Assembly: GCA_037138335.1 (NCBI GenBank)
Contig: JBAXIO010000017.1
Location: forward strand, 22,228-86,227
Reading direction: 5' to 3'
Length of the DNA stretch: 64,000 bases
Source: CAIRDP01 sp037138335
Lineage (GTDB): Bacteria; Bacteroidota; Bacteroidia; Bacteroidales; FEN-979
Below the pieces are notes generated by a model. The model saw nothing but the letters and a program-made list of their open reading frames with translations, ran no database searches and had not been told where the DNA came from. Shown in pieces: positions 1 to 9,247 of this stretch. Numbering within the stretch: the stretch's first letter is position 1; each line of letters opens with the position of its first letter. Both the position numbers and the translations under genes were made by a program.

Positions 1-732
1 GGGTGAAATTTCCTCAGCGATATACCTTAACACCTGCAGGCTGTTCTGAACCTGGCCGGGGAGAACGAGATGACGGATCACGATTCCTGATTCGGCCACA
101 CCATTAGCCGAAAGATGAAGAACAGATCCTTTCTGCCTGTACATCTCCCGTATCGCAGCTGTAGCTGTTTCAGGGTAGTCACCGGCCTTTGACAGGGACT
201 TTGCAAGCAGGGGGTCCATATATTTAAAATCAGGCAGGTACACATCAATAATTCCTTCGAGGGAGCGCAATGTGCTTGCTTTATCGTAGCCATTGGTATT
301 GTATACCCAGCGGGGAGAATAGCCGCTTTCTTTAACAGCCTGGATTATAATCTTCATCTGGGGAATGAAATGGGAAGGCGAAACAAAACCTACCATTCCG
401 ATTCCCCGGTCCAGGATAGATGTCACTTCAGCAACAATTTGAGAAAGTTCCATCCTGGATGAGGCCCTTGACCTACCGGTATCGCTGATCTGATGATTCT
501 GGCAATAAATGCACTGAAGGTTGCAGTTTGTGAAAAAAATATTGCAGATTCCCCCAGGGCCCGATATTACTGGTTCCTCGCCTTTGTGGATGCATATCGA
601 AGCAATGTTAAACGAAGCATCGCTGCGGCAAACGCCTGTTGGAGCCTCCAGGCGATCAACATGGCATTCCCGCGGGCATATTGCACAATCCCTTAGTTCT
701 TCAAGCTGTTCCAGCAATTTTTTGGAAAACAT
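1..732 (-). CDS. Radical SAM protein, PflX/COG1313-like (3' part missing)
   Basis: The reverse strand is open from an ATG at 732 down to base 1, so 244 N-terminal residues are present and the C-terminus lies outside the window. The radical SAM [4Fe-4S] motif is C70-x3-C74-x2-C77 (NCNLQCIYC). An N-terminal cysteine group, C16, C19 and C23 (CAICPREC), is typical of the PflX-like proteins related to pyruvate formate-lyase activating enzymes. Later blocks such as VGFVSPSHF and VYNTNGYD also fit that family. The physiological target of the family is not established. The frame stays open upstream to a stop at 783-785, so a TTG start at 768 is also possible and would fit relatives with a longer N-terminus. 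It is divergent from the HAD gene, with 99 bp between them. Confidence 0.85.
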   Translation of the reverse strand, partial: MFSKKLLEQLEELRDCAICPRECHVDRLEAPTGVCRSDASFNIASICIHKGEEPVISGPGGICNIFFTNCNLQCIYCQNHQISDTGRSRASSRMELSQIVAEVTSILDRGIGMVGFVSPSHFIPQMKIIIQAVKESGYSPRWVYNTNGYDKASTLRSLEGIIDVYLPDFKYMDPLLAKSLSKAGDYPETATAAIREMYRQKGSVLHLSANGVAESGIVIRHLVLPGQVQNSLQVLRYIAEEISP

Positions 733-831
733 CCCGGCACGTTCTTTTTCATAACTTTGATTCCACAAATTTCGACAATTAATTCAATACAGCGCCTGTC
801 GACCTTGGGGGGCGCAGCCAAAATCTAGCGG

Positions 832-1482
832 ATGTTCAACAAGTTTGATGATTATAAACATATTATCTGGGACTGGAACGGTACCTTGCTTGACGATGCC
901 TGGCTTTGCGTCGAAGTAATGAACGGCATGCTCGAAAAAAGAGGACTTAAAAGGGTTAGCCTGGATTTTTACCGTTCGGTTTTTACATTCCCGGTAAGGG
1001 ATTATTACGAAAAGCTGGGTTATGATTTTGACAAAGAACCCTTCGAAGAAGTAGGTATGGAATTTATGGTGCTGTACAACCGGCGCCAGCACGAATGCAA
1101 GCTTCATCCCGAAGTTGTGAATGTGCTTGAGGCATTCAAACAGCAGGGCTTCGGGCAATCAATCCTCTCGGCCAGGGAGCAAAACGAACTGCTCACTGAG
1201 ACTATAAACCTGGGAGTCGACAAATATTTTGACAGGATATACGGCCTGGATGACCATTACGCCCATGGGAAGACGGATGTTGGCTTTCGGCTGATCTCTG
1301 ACCTCGGCCTGCCCGCATCCTCTTTGCTTTTTATTGGAGATACCAGGCATGACGCCGAAGTTGCCTGTGAAATTGGCATAGATTGCATCCTTATTCCCAA
1401 CGGGCACCATAGCGAAGAAAGATTAAGGGCTTGCAGCTTCCCTCTGGCCGGAAGCCTGGATGAATTAATCAACAGATTATGA
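832..1482 (+). CDS. HAD-superfamily hydrolase, phosphoglycolate phosphatase-like
   Basis: A 216-residue soluble protein with HAD motif I near the N-terminus (WDWNGTLLDD; nucleophile D14), a cap region, and motif IV FIGDTRHDAEVA near residue 168. The position usually held by the second Asp of DxD is Asn16. Length and layout fit subfamily I phosphatases acting on small phosphorylated metabolites such as phosphoglycolate or sugar phosphates, but the substrate cannot be read from the sequence. Its last codons overlap the start of the following large glycosidase gene by 4 bases (ATGA), so it is probably the first gene of a four-gene translationally coupled operon. Confidence 0.85.
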   Translation: MFNKFDDYKHIIWDWNGTLLDDAWLCVEVMNGMLEKRGLKRVSLDFYRSVFTFPVRDYYEKLGYDFDKEPFEEVGMEFMVLYNRRQHECKLHPEVVNVLEAFKQQGFGQSILSAREQNELLTETINLGVDKYFDRIYGLDDHYAHGKTDVGFRLISDLGLPASSLLFIGDTRHDAEVACEIGIDCILIPNGHHSEERLRACSFPLAGSLDELINRL

Positions 1483-4400
1483 TCAACAAACTTTACTTAG
1501 CATTATTATTGCCTTGTTCCCTGCTGTGTGTTTCACCGCGAGCCCAGACAATTAAAGGGAAAAGCATTCAAACCCACACTGTAAAACTAAGTAAGGCAGA
1601 AGACCGGGCAAAAACAGGCTCTGGGCCGGCGATTGCCTTACTTTCAGATCTGCCTTATGCAGCTTCCGATACCATTATCCGTTCATTGTATTCCTTTCTG
1701 AAATCACAACCAAATTCCTCCTGCGATTTCATAAGCGCCGGTGACCTGGCAAAACGACCATCCGCACTCAAAAAATATACTGTTGTTATCTATCAAAAGA
1801 ATACAAGCGGGCCAATCCCGGCAGAACTGAAGGAAAATAAAACACTCTCAGCTTTTAAAAAATATCTTGACGATGGCGGAGGCCTTCTGCTTTCGGGTTT
1901 TGCCATGCATTATCTCAACACGATCGGGCTTGAAGATGTCCAGCCTTCCGACAGCCTGAAACCCTGTATAGACGAAGGCTACGGAAGGAAGCTTGGTTTT
2001 CATGCTTTTATAGGACATCCTGTCTTTACGGGATTGAACGGGGGTGCATACATCCTAAGGCCCTTGACCGACCAGAAGGCAGGGCTTTGCGGGTATTTCG
2101 GTGATAAGCAACCCGGATCAGGCAAGGTCATTGCTGTTGACTGGGATTATATTTTCCTCAGGGAGGATTCGAAAATAGTGCTGGAATATTCTTCGGGAAA
2201 AGGAAAAATTATGGCTGTAGGCGGGTATATGGACTTTTTCCAGCCCAATCTCAACCGTTTGCACATTGAAAAGTTCACGTGGAACTGCATAGAATATCTT
2301 ACCGGCAGGATTGAGGGACAGGATACACATTACTGGGACTATTCCCCGAACACTGTAACTGAGTGTTCAAACGATTCTTTAAAGAGCCGGGCAAAACCGA
2401 TCAATCCGGGCAGTTGCTGGTCGGAGCCAGCCGATCCTCTTGCAATGGAATGCAGGTTTTCTTCCAATGATCCCTGGGATGTGGCAGGTGAACGGCTGTT
2501 AACGATGGGTACAGGGAATTCGGGGATAGAAGAGGTTTGGGCCCATCCGTTCATGGCTTTCAGGGATTATGAGGTCGGCATAAAATTTGATTATAAAGAC
2601 ACCATATACTGGCTTAAGGACCAGCGTCCTGAAATAATCAGCCATCCCTCCTATTTCTGTCGGCAATACAAGTTCCCAAGGGCCTACCTGAAAGAGATCA
2701 TTGTTAATGATCCCCTTGAACCGGCAGGGGTGCTGCATTATGAATACAAGGGTGTATACGGGGCCGAATTTTTCATCCGCCTTAAATCCAATCTGCGGAT
2801 GATGTGGCCCTATTCGGCAAAAGTGACGGGGAGTATCTGCCATGCCTGGCTTGATGATATACAGGCGTTAAAGTTTTCCGACAAACGGGGTATTCTCAAT
2901 GTATATATCGGTGCAAACAAACCCGCTGTCCAGCATGTTTCGGGCCGGTTTTCTGACTTTGCCATTGATAAAAACTACAAAGCCGCCGGAATTCCTACAA
3001 ATCAATTCATGGCTGCCGGGTTCCTTCACTACAGGCTTGAAATGAACGATCAGCTTGATGTCATCTATGTGGCAGGTAGTGATGGCAATAAAGAAATAAT
3101 GCAGTGTTATGAGAAATATTCGGCTTCCCCGGTTGAAATATTTCAGAATTCCATACAACATTCAGTTGATCTTTTTAAAAACAGGGTGATGATCACCTCC
3201 CCCGACAGCAATTTTAACAAGGGCTATACATGGGCCCTGGTTTCCGCAGATAAATTTTTTGTAAATACACCCGGCATGGGTAAATCCCTGGTTGCCGGTT
3301 ATGCGACTACCCGGTATGGATGGGATGGTGCACAAGAGGTTAGCGGAAGGCCGGGATATGCATGGTATTTCGGCCGTGACGGGCAGTGGAGCGGGTTCGC
3401 CCTGCTCGCCGCAGGAGATTATGGGAAAGTCAGGTCTGAACTCGAATTCTACCAGAAATACCAGGACCTGAACGGTAAAATACTGCATGAAGCAAGCACC
3501 TCGGGCATTGTCCATTACGATGCTTCCGACGCAACCCCATTGTATATCGTACTGGCCGGAAGGTATTTCAGGTACTCAAACGACACCGCATTTTTACGAA
3601 TGAGCTGGACCCAAATCCGGAAGGCCATCGATTTCTGCTTCTCCACCGATACCGACAAGGACCATCTTATAGAAAATACGAATGTGGGCCATGGATGGGT
3701 CGAGGGAGGGGAATTGTACGGGTCTCATGCCACTTTATATATGGCCGGATGCTGGAGCGAGGCTTTAAAGGAGGCTTCCAATATGGCCTCTTTTATGAAT
3801 GACCCCCAAAGGAACAGGTACAGGGATGAAGCTTCGGTTATAAACACTATCATCAATAAGGACTTCTGGAATCCCGTTTCCTCTTTTTTTAATTATGGAA
3901 AGAATGCGGATGGCAGTTTCCGTGCCGAGCCAACGGTACTGCCCGCTGTTCCGATGGGGTTCGGACTGGCAGAGCCGGAGAAGGCGGCTCCTGCATTAAG
4001 GCAGTATGCTTCAAATGTTTTTACCACCAACTGGGGAGTAAGGATAATCCGTGACGACAGCCGCTTGTTCAAACCGACAGGTTACCATTACGGCAGTGTT
4101 TGGCCGTTGTTCACAGGCTGGGCCTCCCTTGCCGAATACCGCTATGGGAATTCCGTACAGGGCTTTGCCCATATAATGAACAATTTGAATATATACCGGT
4201 CATGGGATTTGGGACATGTGCAGGAAGTTTTAAACGGAGCCGTTTACAAACCCTCAGGTGTTTGCTCAAACCAGTGCTGGTCTGAAACCATGGTGCTGGA
4301 ACCATGTCTGGAAGGCCTCCTTGGACTCGACGCAGACGCCGGAAAAGGCCGGCTGAAAATCGCCCCTGCCCTGCCTGCCGGCTGGGACTCATTGGAAGTC

Positions 4401-4949
4401 AGGAACATAAGGATTGGAGGCAAATTCATGAGCATGAAGTTTAAACGAAGCGGGAATATGCTCTCCTACAGTTTCGTTTCGGAATACAATGAGCCGGTAT
4501 TTCTGGAACTTGCCCCCTTATTGCCTGCAGGGACGCAGGTCCTGTCTTGTAAATTGAACGAGCGGGAGCTGCCTTTTACAATAGAAAATACTTCGAAGGG
4601 TGTGATTTTAAGGCTTGAATTCAGGACCAAAGGCGCAGACAGGATCAACATTGAGTTCAGGAACGGGATCGCCGTACTGCCCGTATGCCAGGAGCCAAAA
4701 CCGGGGTACGCATCAGGCGGACTCCGGATTATTGAAAGCGGGCTTAGCGGCAGCGTATATTCTGTTATAACAGAGAATGTTGCAGGCGCCACAGGGGAAA
4801 TCAGGGTTTGGATAAATACTATGCTCATTGACCATATTGAGAATGGCAGCCTGCTTGGGACAAATGGTAATATTTCCACGATAAGGGTCGTATTCCCCGA
4901 ACAGGGAAAGACTTACAGCGAGATCCCCGTAAAGATCTATCTGAGATGA
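1479..4949 (+). CDS. Secreted six-hairpin glycosidase, amylo-alpha-1,6-glucosidase-like, with N-terminal ThuA/GATase-like domain
   Basis: An 1156-residue exported protein (hydrophobic N-terminus MINKLYLALLLPCSLLCVSP). Residues of about 45-270 resemble a ThuA/glutamine-amidotransferase-like fold (LLSGFAMHYLN, KGKIMAVGGYMDFF). The (alpha/alpha)6 part spans about 600-990 and carries blocks typical of the glycogen-debranching C-terminal/GH133-like group: HEASTSGIVHYDASDATPLY near 668, HGWVEGGELYGSHA near 737, YHYGSVWP near 868 and CSNQCWSE near 926. The last 150 residues look like beta-sandwich. The presumed role is hydrolysis of an extracytoplasmic oligosaccharide; the linkage is unknown. It is sandwiched by ATGA overlaps between the HAD gene and two GH63-like paralogues, pointing to a joint substrate. 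Confidence 0.75.
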   Translation: MINKLYLALLLPCSLLCVSPRAQTIKGKSIQTHTVKLSKAEDRAKTGSGPAIALLSDLPYAASDTIIRSLYSFLKSQPNSSCDFISAGDLAKRPSALKKYTVVIYQKNTSGPIPAELKENKTLSAFKKYLDDGGGLLLSGFAMHYLNTIGLEDVQPSDSLKPCIDEGYGRKLGFHAFIGHPVFTGLNGGAYILRPLTDQKAGLCGYFGDKQPGSGKVIAVDWDYIFLREDSKIVLEYSSGKGKIMAVGGYMDFFQPNLNRLHIEKFTWNCIEYLTGRIEGQDTHYWDYSPNTVTECSNDSLKSRAKPINPGSCWSEPADPLAMECRFSSNDPWDVAGERLLTMGTGNSGIEEVWAHPFMAFRDYEVGIKFDYKDTIYWLKDQRPEIISHPSYFCRQYKFPRAYLKEIIVNDPLEPAGVLHYEYKGVYGAEFFIRLKSNLRMMWPYSAKVTGSICHAWLDDIQALKFSDKRGILNVYIGANKPAVQHVSGRFSDFAIDKNYKAAGIPTNQFMAAGFLHYRLEMNDQLDVIYVAGSDGNKEIMQCYEKYSASPVEIFQNSIQHSVDLFKNRVMITSPDSNFNKGYTWALVSADKFFVNTPGMGKSLVAGYATTRYGWDGAQEVSGRPGYAWYFGRDGQWSGFALLAAGDYGKVRSELEFYQKYQDLNGKILHEASTSGIVHYDASDATPLYIVLAGRYFRYSNDTAFLRMSWTQIRKAIDFCFSTDTDKDHLIENTNVGHGWVEGGELYGSHATLYMAGCWSEALKEASNMASFMNDPQRNRYRDEASVINTIINKDFWNPVSSFFNYGKNADGSFRAEPTVLPAVPMGFGLAEPEKAAPALRQYASNVFTTNWGVRIIRDDSRLFKPTGYHYGSVWPLFTGWASLAEYRYGNSVQGFAHIMNNLNIYRSWDLGHVQEVLNGAVYKPSGVCSNQCWSETMVLEPCLEGLLGLDADAGKGRLKIAPALPAGWDSLEVRNIRIGGKFMSMKFKRSGNMLSYSFVSEYNEPVFLELAPLLPAGTQVLSCKLNERELPFTIENTSKGVILRLEFRTKGADRINIEFRNGIAVLPVCQEPKPGYASGGLRIIESGLSGSVYSVITENVAGATGEIRVWINTMLIDHIENGSLLGTNGNISTIRVVFPEQGKTYSEIPVKIYLR

Positions 4950-7030
4950 GAAAAATATTGTTATTATTATTGCTGTATCCATGTTGCCATGTATCGGGGC
5001 AGTTTCTGTCAAAGCTTCAGGCTACAAAGTCCGATGCATTATTTACAACCTATGCCGCACCGCTTTCCCGTTCATCTTATAAACTTGACCAGGGCTACCA
5101 GTTTTTAATTAATGATCCCGAAAGCGGGGTTGAGATAATTTCGGCCGACGGGCCTAATTTCGGGCTGGCAATAAGACTTGGAAACGAGACCAGGTTCAGG
5201 TTGAAGGAATTATTTAAAGAACCTATTGTAACAACTTCATACAGTGATATATTTAAATATTCTTATTACCCTTTCAAAGACCTTAGGGTTGATGTTTGCT
5301 TTGATGTTTATTCTTCAGGTTCAGCCTTTGTGGAATATACCGTATCCAACACTGGAAATTTCACGAGCCAGGTCACGCTTATCCCTTATCATTTTTATCC
5401 CTCATATGACAGCATTATCAATTTCAATCATGATAATTTATTTGATGGCTATTATTATCCACTGACTAAAAAGCCTGATTCCTGGATGAAAGAGCACAAT
5501 ATACCGATAAGCACTTCCTTGCAGGCATTCTTAATACCGGGCCTGGAATTCGATTCCCTTCTTGCATTAAATGTTAATGCAGGGGCTGCATCCATTAAGC
5601 CTGCCGGACCCGTTGATGCCCTCAGGAGCAGCATTGCTTTAAGAAAGATGGTTTCGCCTGCAATTACCGCGGTTTTCGGGATGAGGACCATTCGCCTCGG
5701 GCCGGGGGAATCGACCTGTTTCCGGATGGTTCTTGGCATTGAGGAATCAACAGTAAGAAAGCCGGATGCATTCAGGAAGTTAAAGCCGCTAATGCTTGAG
5801 GACCCAGAGAAAATAATACGGGAAGACGAAGCGGAATACAGTAAGATCCCCCTGTTGAAATTTCCATGCCGGGATTATGAAATGCTTTATTGGAGCTGTT
5901 TTTCACTGATGAGGCAGTGCATGATGCCTGCCGAGGGAAAATGCAAAACGAATTATTATGTTTTCTCCAGGGAGCCTAAATGGGGATGGGGCTATGGAGG
6001 ACAGGTGTTCCATGAAAGCCTGAGCATGCTTGCCTATGCCTATATGGATCCGGCAAGTGCAATGAATTCGCAGCGGGTATTCATACAGAGGCAGCAGCCC
6101 GATGGGTATATCAACTACCGTACAGGGCCTTACCTTGACGAAACCATCCCGTATGCGAACCAGCTAACCACATCCGCCCCCTGGTTCAACTATATTAACT
6201 GGGAAATATACAAGATAAGCAACGACAGGAAGTTTCTCAATGAAGCTTATCTCTCGGGAAAGAAATTTTATACCTGGTTCGTAAGGAACAGGGATTCAAA
6301 CAGGAACGGGCTGTGCGAGTGGGGTGCCGAAAGTGAACTGGAATCGGTTCGTGATGCGAGGGTTGCCGTTTGGGATAATGTTGGCAGGCCAGGGTGTTTT
6401 GAAGGTCCTGATGTTAACTCAATGCTGGTCAGGGAAGCGGTGTCGCTTTCCGGGATGGCAAAAACCCTGGGATTGACAGATGATGCAAAGCTATGGGACA
6501 ACCTAGCTCGGCAAAGGTCGGCCCTCATTGAACATTTTATGTGGGATACCCTGAGCTGTTTTTATTATAATATAAATAAACTGGACCAGGGCTTCTCTTT
6601 CCGTAAAACCAATGATCTCAAGCTTAAGGAAATAATTGGTTTTTTGCCGCTATGGGCAGGCGTCAGCAGTACGAATCATGCAGATCTCCTGATGCGGTCA
6701 CTGAGGGATCCCATGGAATTTCACAGGCCTTATGGTATCCCTTCCCTTACAGCAAAATCCGACTATTATAATCCGATAGGCTACTGGAACGGACCTGTTT
6801 GGGTGCAATGGCAGTACCTGGTTTACCGGGGAATGAAGGATTATGGTTACAAGCAGGATGCTTCGGAACTTATGGGCCGGGTGTTAGATAATATGATATG
6901 GCACCTTAAACAGGATCATGTTTTCTGGGAATTCTACAGTGCCGATGAACACCAGGCAGGATGGAATAAAACCTACATATGGGCCGGCATTGCTGCAAGA
7001 ATGTTAATCGATGAATATTCAGTGAAATGA
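4946..7030 (+). CDS. Secreted GH63/MGH1-like (alpha/alpha)6 glycosidase, copy 1
   Basis: A 694-residue exported protein with a signal peptide ending near residue 19 (PCCHVSGQF). The N-terminal third is a beta-sandwich-like region. The catalytic (alpha/alpha)6 domain runs from about 310 to the end, with WGWGYGGQVFHESLSML near 345, CEWG near 457, YWNGPVWVQWQYLVYRG near 611 and FYSADEHQAGWNKTYIWAG at the C-terminus. This set fits the GH63/mannosylglycerate-hydrolase-like clan. GH63 enzymes remove alpha-glucose or alpha-mannose residues; the exact substrate is unknown here. The gene overlaps both neighbours by 4 bases and is clearly paralogous to the next one. Confidence 0.78.
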   Translation: MRKILLLLLLYPCCHVSGQFLSKLQATKSDALFTTYAAPLSRSSYKLDQGYQFLINDPESGVEIISADGPNFGLAIRLGNETRFRLKELFKEPIVTTSYSDIFKYSYYPFKDLRVDVCFDVYSSGSAFVEYTVSNTGNFTSQVTLIPYHFYPSYDSIINFNHDNLFDGYYYPLTKKPDSWMKEHNIPISTSLQAFLIPGLEFDSLLALNVNAGAASIKPAGPVDALRSSIALRKMVSPAITAVFGMRTIRLGPGESTCFRMVLGIEESTVRKPDAFRKLKPLMLEDPEKIIREDEAEYSKIPLLKFPCRDYEMLYWSCFSLMRQCMMPAEGKCKTNYYVFSREPKWGWGYGGQVFHESLSMLAYAYMDPASAMNSQRVFIQRQQPDGYINYRTGPYLDETIPYANQLTTSAPWFNYINWEIYKISNDRKFLNEAYLSGKKFYTWFVRNRDSNRNGLCEWGAESELESVRDARVAVWDNVGRPGCFEGPDVNSMLVREAVSLSGMAKTLGLTDDAKLWDNLARQRSALIEHFMWDTLSCFYYNINKLDQGFSFRKTNDLKLKEIIGFLPLWAGVSSTNHADLLMRSLRDPMEFHRPYGIPSLTAKSDYYNPIGYWNGPVWVQWQYLVYRGMKDYGYKQDASELMGRVLDNMIWHLKQDHVFWEFYSADEHQAGWNKTYIWAGIAARMLIDEYSVK

Positions 7031-9174
7031 GAAAGATTTGTTTATTAATCACCCTTTCCCTCCTGGTTTTTACCGGCTTTGGCCAGAATTTCAAGCCGGT
7101 TGAGGATTATGTACGGATAGCTGCCCGCTGCGACGATCCGCTGTACACGACTTATGCTGCTTCCATGGCAAGATCCAGGTTATATGGTGACAAGGCTTAT
7201 AAAATGGATTATTACTCATGCTGCATGCCGGTCAATTATTCGAGTGACCATGCAGGCCGTATATACTGCCTGTGGAAAGTTGACCAGGTTGTGATCGGGA
7301 AGATGTCGGAATATTTTAAAAAGCCCGTGGTTGATTTTTCCTTTCCTGATATGGCTATCACTGAATACGAGCCATTCAGGGGAATACATGTGAAAGAAAC
7401 TTTTATGGTTTATAGTTCGACTATCGCCCTTGTTGACCTGGAAGTGGTCAATACCGATAACATCAACCATGAGGTTTCGGTTTACCCAATGCTGGAAGCA
7501 GAAAATGATTCCATGGAGGTAATGAAATTTGATACTGCCTGCAAAGCATATGTTGTTCACCGTTACGAAAGCCCCTACCGTCTTATCAGCAGCCTTAAAA
7601 CAGAATACGGGTATCCGACAAAGGTGCGCGATATTTATACAGGGTTCCCGGCTCCGTATACTTACGGGGCTTATTTTGGGGACCTTTCCACTTTTTACAA
7701 TACTATTAAAACAGATTTTTATTCGGAAAAGCGAAGCGATACACTGAACCAGCAGGTCCGGGGACTGTGCAGGTTTGTCGCATTGAATTTTAAAAAACGC
7801 CTGGCCGGGGGCCAGAAGGTATCTTTCAGGGTGCTCAGGGGGTTCCAGGGGCAGAATGAGGACCAGGCAGTTCTGGTGAAAGACCTGGAAACCATGAAAA
7901 CTGCTCTGTTAAAAACATTTTATGAGGATGACCTGATATTGTTTTCAAAAATCCCAAGGATAAATTTCAAAACCAGGGATGAAAAGATTGCATACCTCGG
8001 GGCTTTCAACCTGGTGAGGGGATGCATGTACCCGCCTTCAGGCAAGACAAATTACAATTCCTATGCTTTCTCGCGAAACCCCCTTTGGGGCTGGGGACAC
8101 GGGCACCAGGTATTGCATGAGTCGTTGAGCATGCTGTCATATGTATATATGGATCCCGCCTCGGCTGAGGGATCACAGAGAGTTTACATGGAACAGCAAA
8201 GGGAAGACGGTTTTATTGCATACCGTCATGGCCCGAGAGGCCTGCAGGACTACCCGCATAAAAATATGCCTACCACCTCGGCTCCTTTTTTTAACTGGAT
8301 TAACTGGGAGATATTTAAAGTCAGCAAAGACAGGCAATTTCTTGAGGACGCTTATGCTTCAGGCGTTAAATATACAGGCTGGCTTATTAAAAACAGGGAT
8401 ACAGATCATGACACTACTTTTGAATGGGGCCCATACGGGATTATTGAAAATGTGAGGGACTGGTATAATGCGGTTTTCCAGGTTTCTGCCGAGAGATACC
8501 TTGATGTTGATAAGGAAGATATTTCAGATGAACTGGAATGCCTCGACCTGACCCTGATGATGATTAAAGAAGAAAAATCACTTTCAAGGATGGCCGAAGC
8601 CCTCGGGAAGAAGGAAGAGGCCGATAAATGGAAAGAAAGTGCCGATGCGGTGGTTAAGCTGGTCAATAAGAGGATGTGGGACGACAGTACGGGGTTTTAC
8701 TATTCGGTGAATAAAAACAACCATGGCTGGTATTTTATGACCCGGGACCTGCGTAGGCAGGAGATCATAGCATTTCTTGCGCTCTGGGCCGGCGCTGCCC
8801 CCGGGGACCGCGCTGAAAAGCTTGTTAAAACGCTTACCGATACTACGAAATTCTGGAGAAGATACGGGGTTCCCACCTTATCGGCCCAGGATCCATGGTA
8901 CAGTCCGTATGTGGACTACTGCTGCAAATGGAACGGACCGGTTTGGTTGCTTTGGGATTATATGGTGTATGAAGGCCTGAGAGATAACGGCTATACTGAA
9001 ACAGCCCATCAGCTTGCCGGAAAAATGCTCAATGCAGTTGTAATCCAGCTTAAGAAAAACCACAATTACTGGGAATCTTTCAGCGCCGATAACGAGGTGC
9101 TTAATTCACCGCCAAATTATATATGGGATTCCATTATTGCCCGTCTGCTTATTGAAGAATACCAGGGCAGGTAA
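7027..9174 (+). CDS. Secreted GH63/MGH1-like (alpha/alpha)6 glycosidase, copy 2
   Basis: A 715-residue paralogue of the preceding gene with a signal peptide (LLITLSLLVFTGFGQ). The same blocks appear in the same order: WGWGHGHQVLHESLSML near 354, FEWGPYGIIENVRDW, KWNGPVWLLWDYMVYEG near 633 and SFSADNEVLNSPPNYIWD near the end. Both copies begin with a shared block, DxLxTTYAASMARS-like, after the signal peptide. This copy has an extra charged segment around residues 490-540. It is the last gene of the four-gene overlapping operon. Tandem duplication followed by specialisation to different sugars or linkages is likely but not shown. Confidence 0.78.
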   Translation: MRKICLLITLSLLVFTGFGQNFKPVEDYVRIAARCDDPLYTTYAASMARSRLYGDKAYKMDYYSCCMPVNYSSDHAGRIYCLWKVDQVVIGKMSEYFKKPVVDFSFPDMAITEYEPFRGIHVKETFMVYSSTIALVDLEVVNTDNINHEVSVYPMLEAENDSMEVMKFDTACKAYVVHRYESPYRLISSLKTEYGYPTKVRDIYTGFPAPYTYGAYFGDLSTFYNTIKTDFYSEKRSDTLNQQVRGLCRFVALNFKKRLAGGQKVSFRVLRGFQGQNEDQAVLVKDLETMKTALLKTFYEDDLILFSKIPRINFKTRDEKIAYLGAFNLVRGCMYPPSGKTNYNSYAFSRNPLWGWGHGHQVLHESLSMLSYVYMDPASAEGSQRVYMEQQREDGFIAYRHGPRGLQDYPHKNMPTTSAPFFNWINWEIFKVSKDRQFLEDAYASGVKYTGWLIKNRDTDHDTTFEWGPYGIIENVRDWYNAVFQVSAERYLDVDKEDISDELECLDLTLMMIKEEKSLSRMAEALGKKEEADKWKESADAVVKLVNKRMWDDSTGFYYSVNKNNHGWYFMTRDLRRQEIIAFLALWAGAAPGDRAEKLVKTLTDTTKFWRRYGVPTLSAQDPWYSPYVDYCCKWNGPVWLLWDYMVYEGLRDNGYTETAHQLAGKMLNAVVIQLKKNHNYWESFSADNEVLNSPPNYIWDSIIARLLIEEYQGR

Positions 9175-9247
9175 AATTGCAGGCATTTGGATGATTAAGG
9201 TAACTAATTTGCTGAATTTCCGTATAACCATATTGAATCAATTCAAA

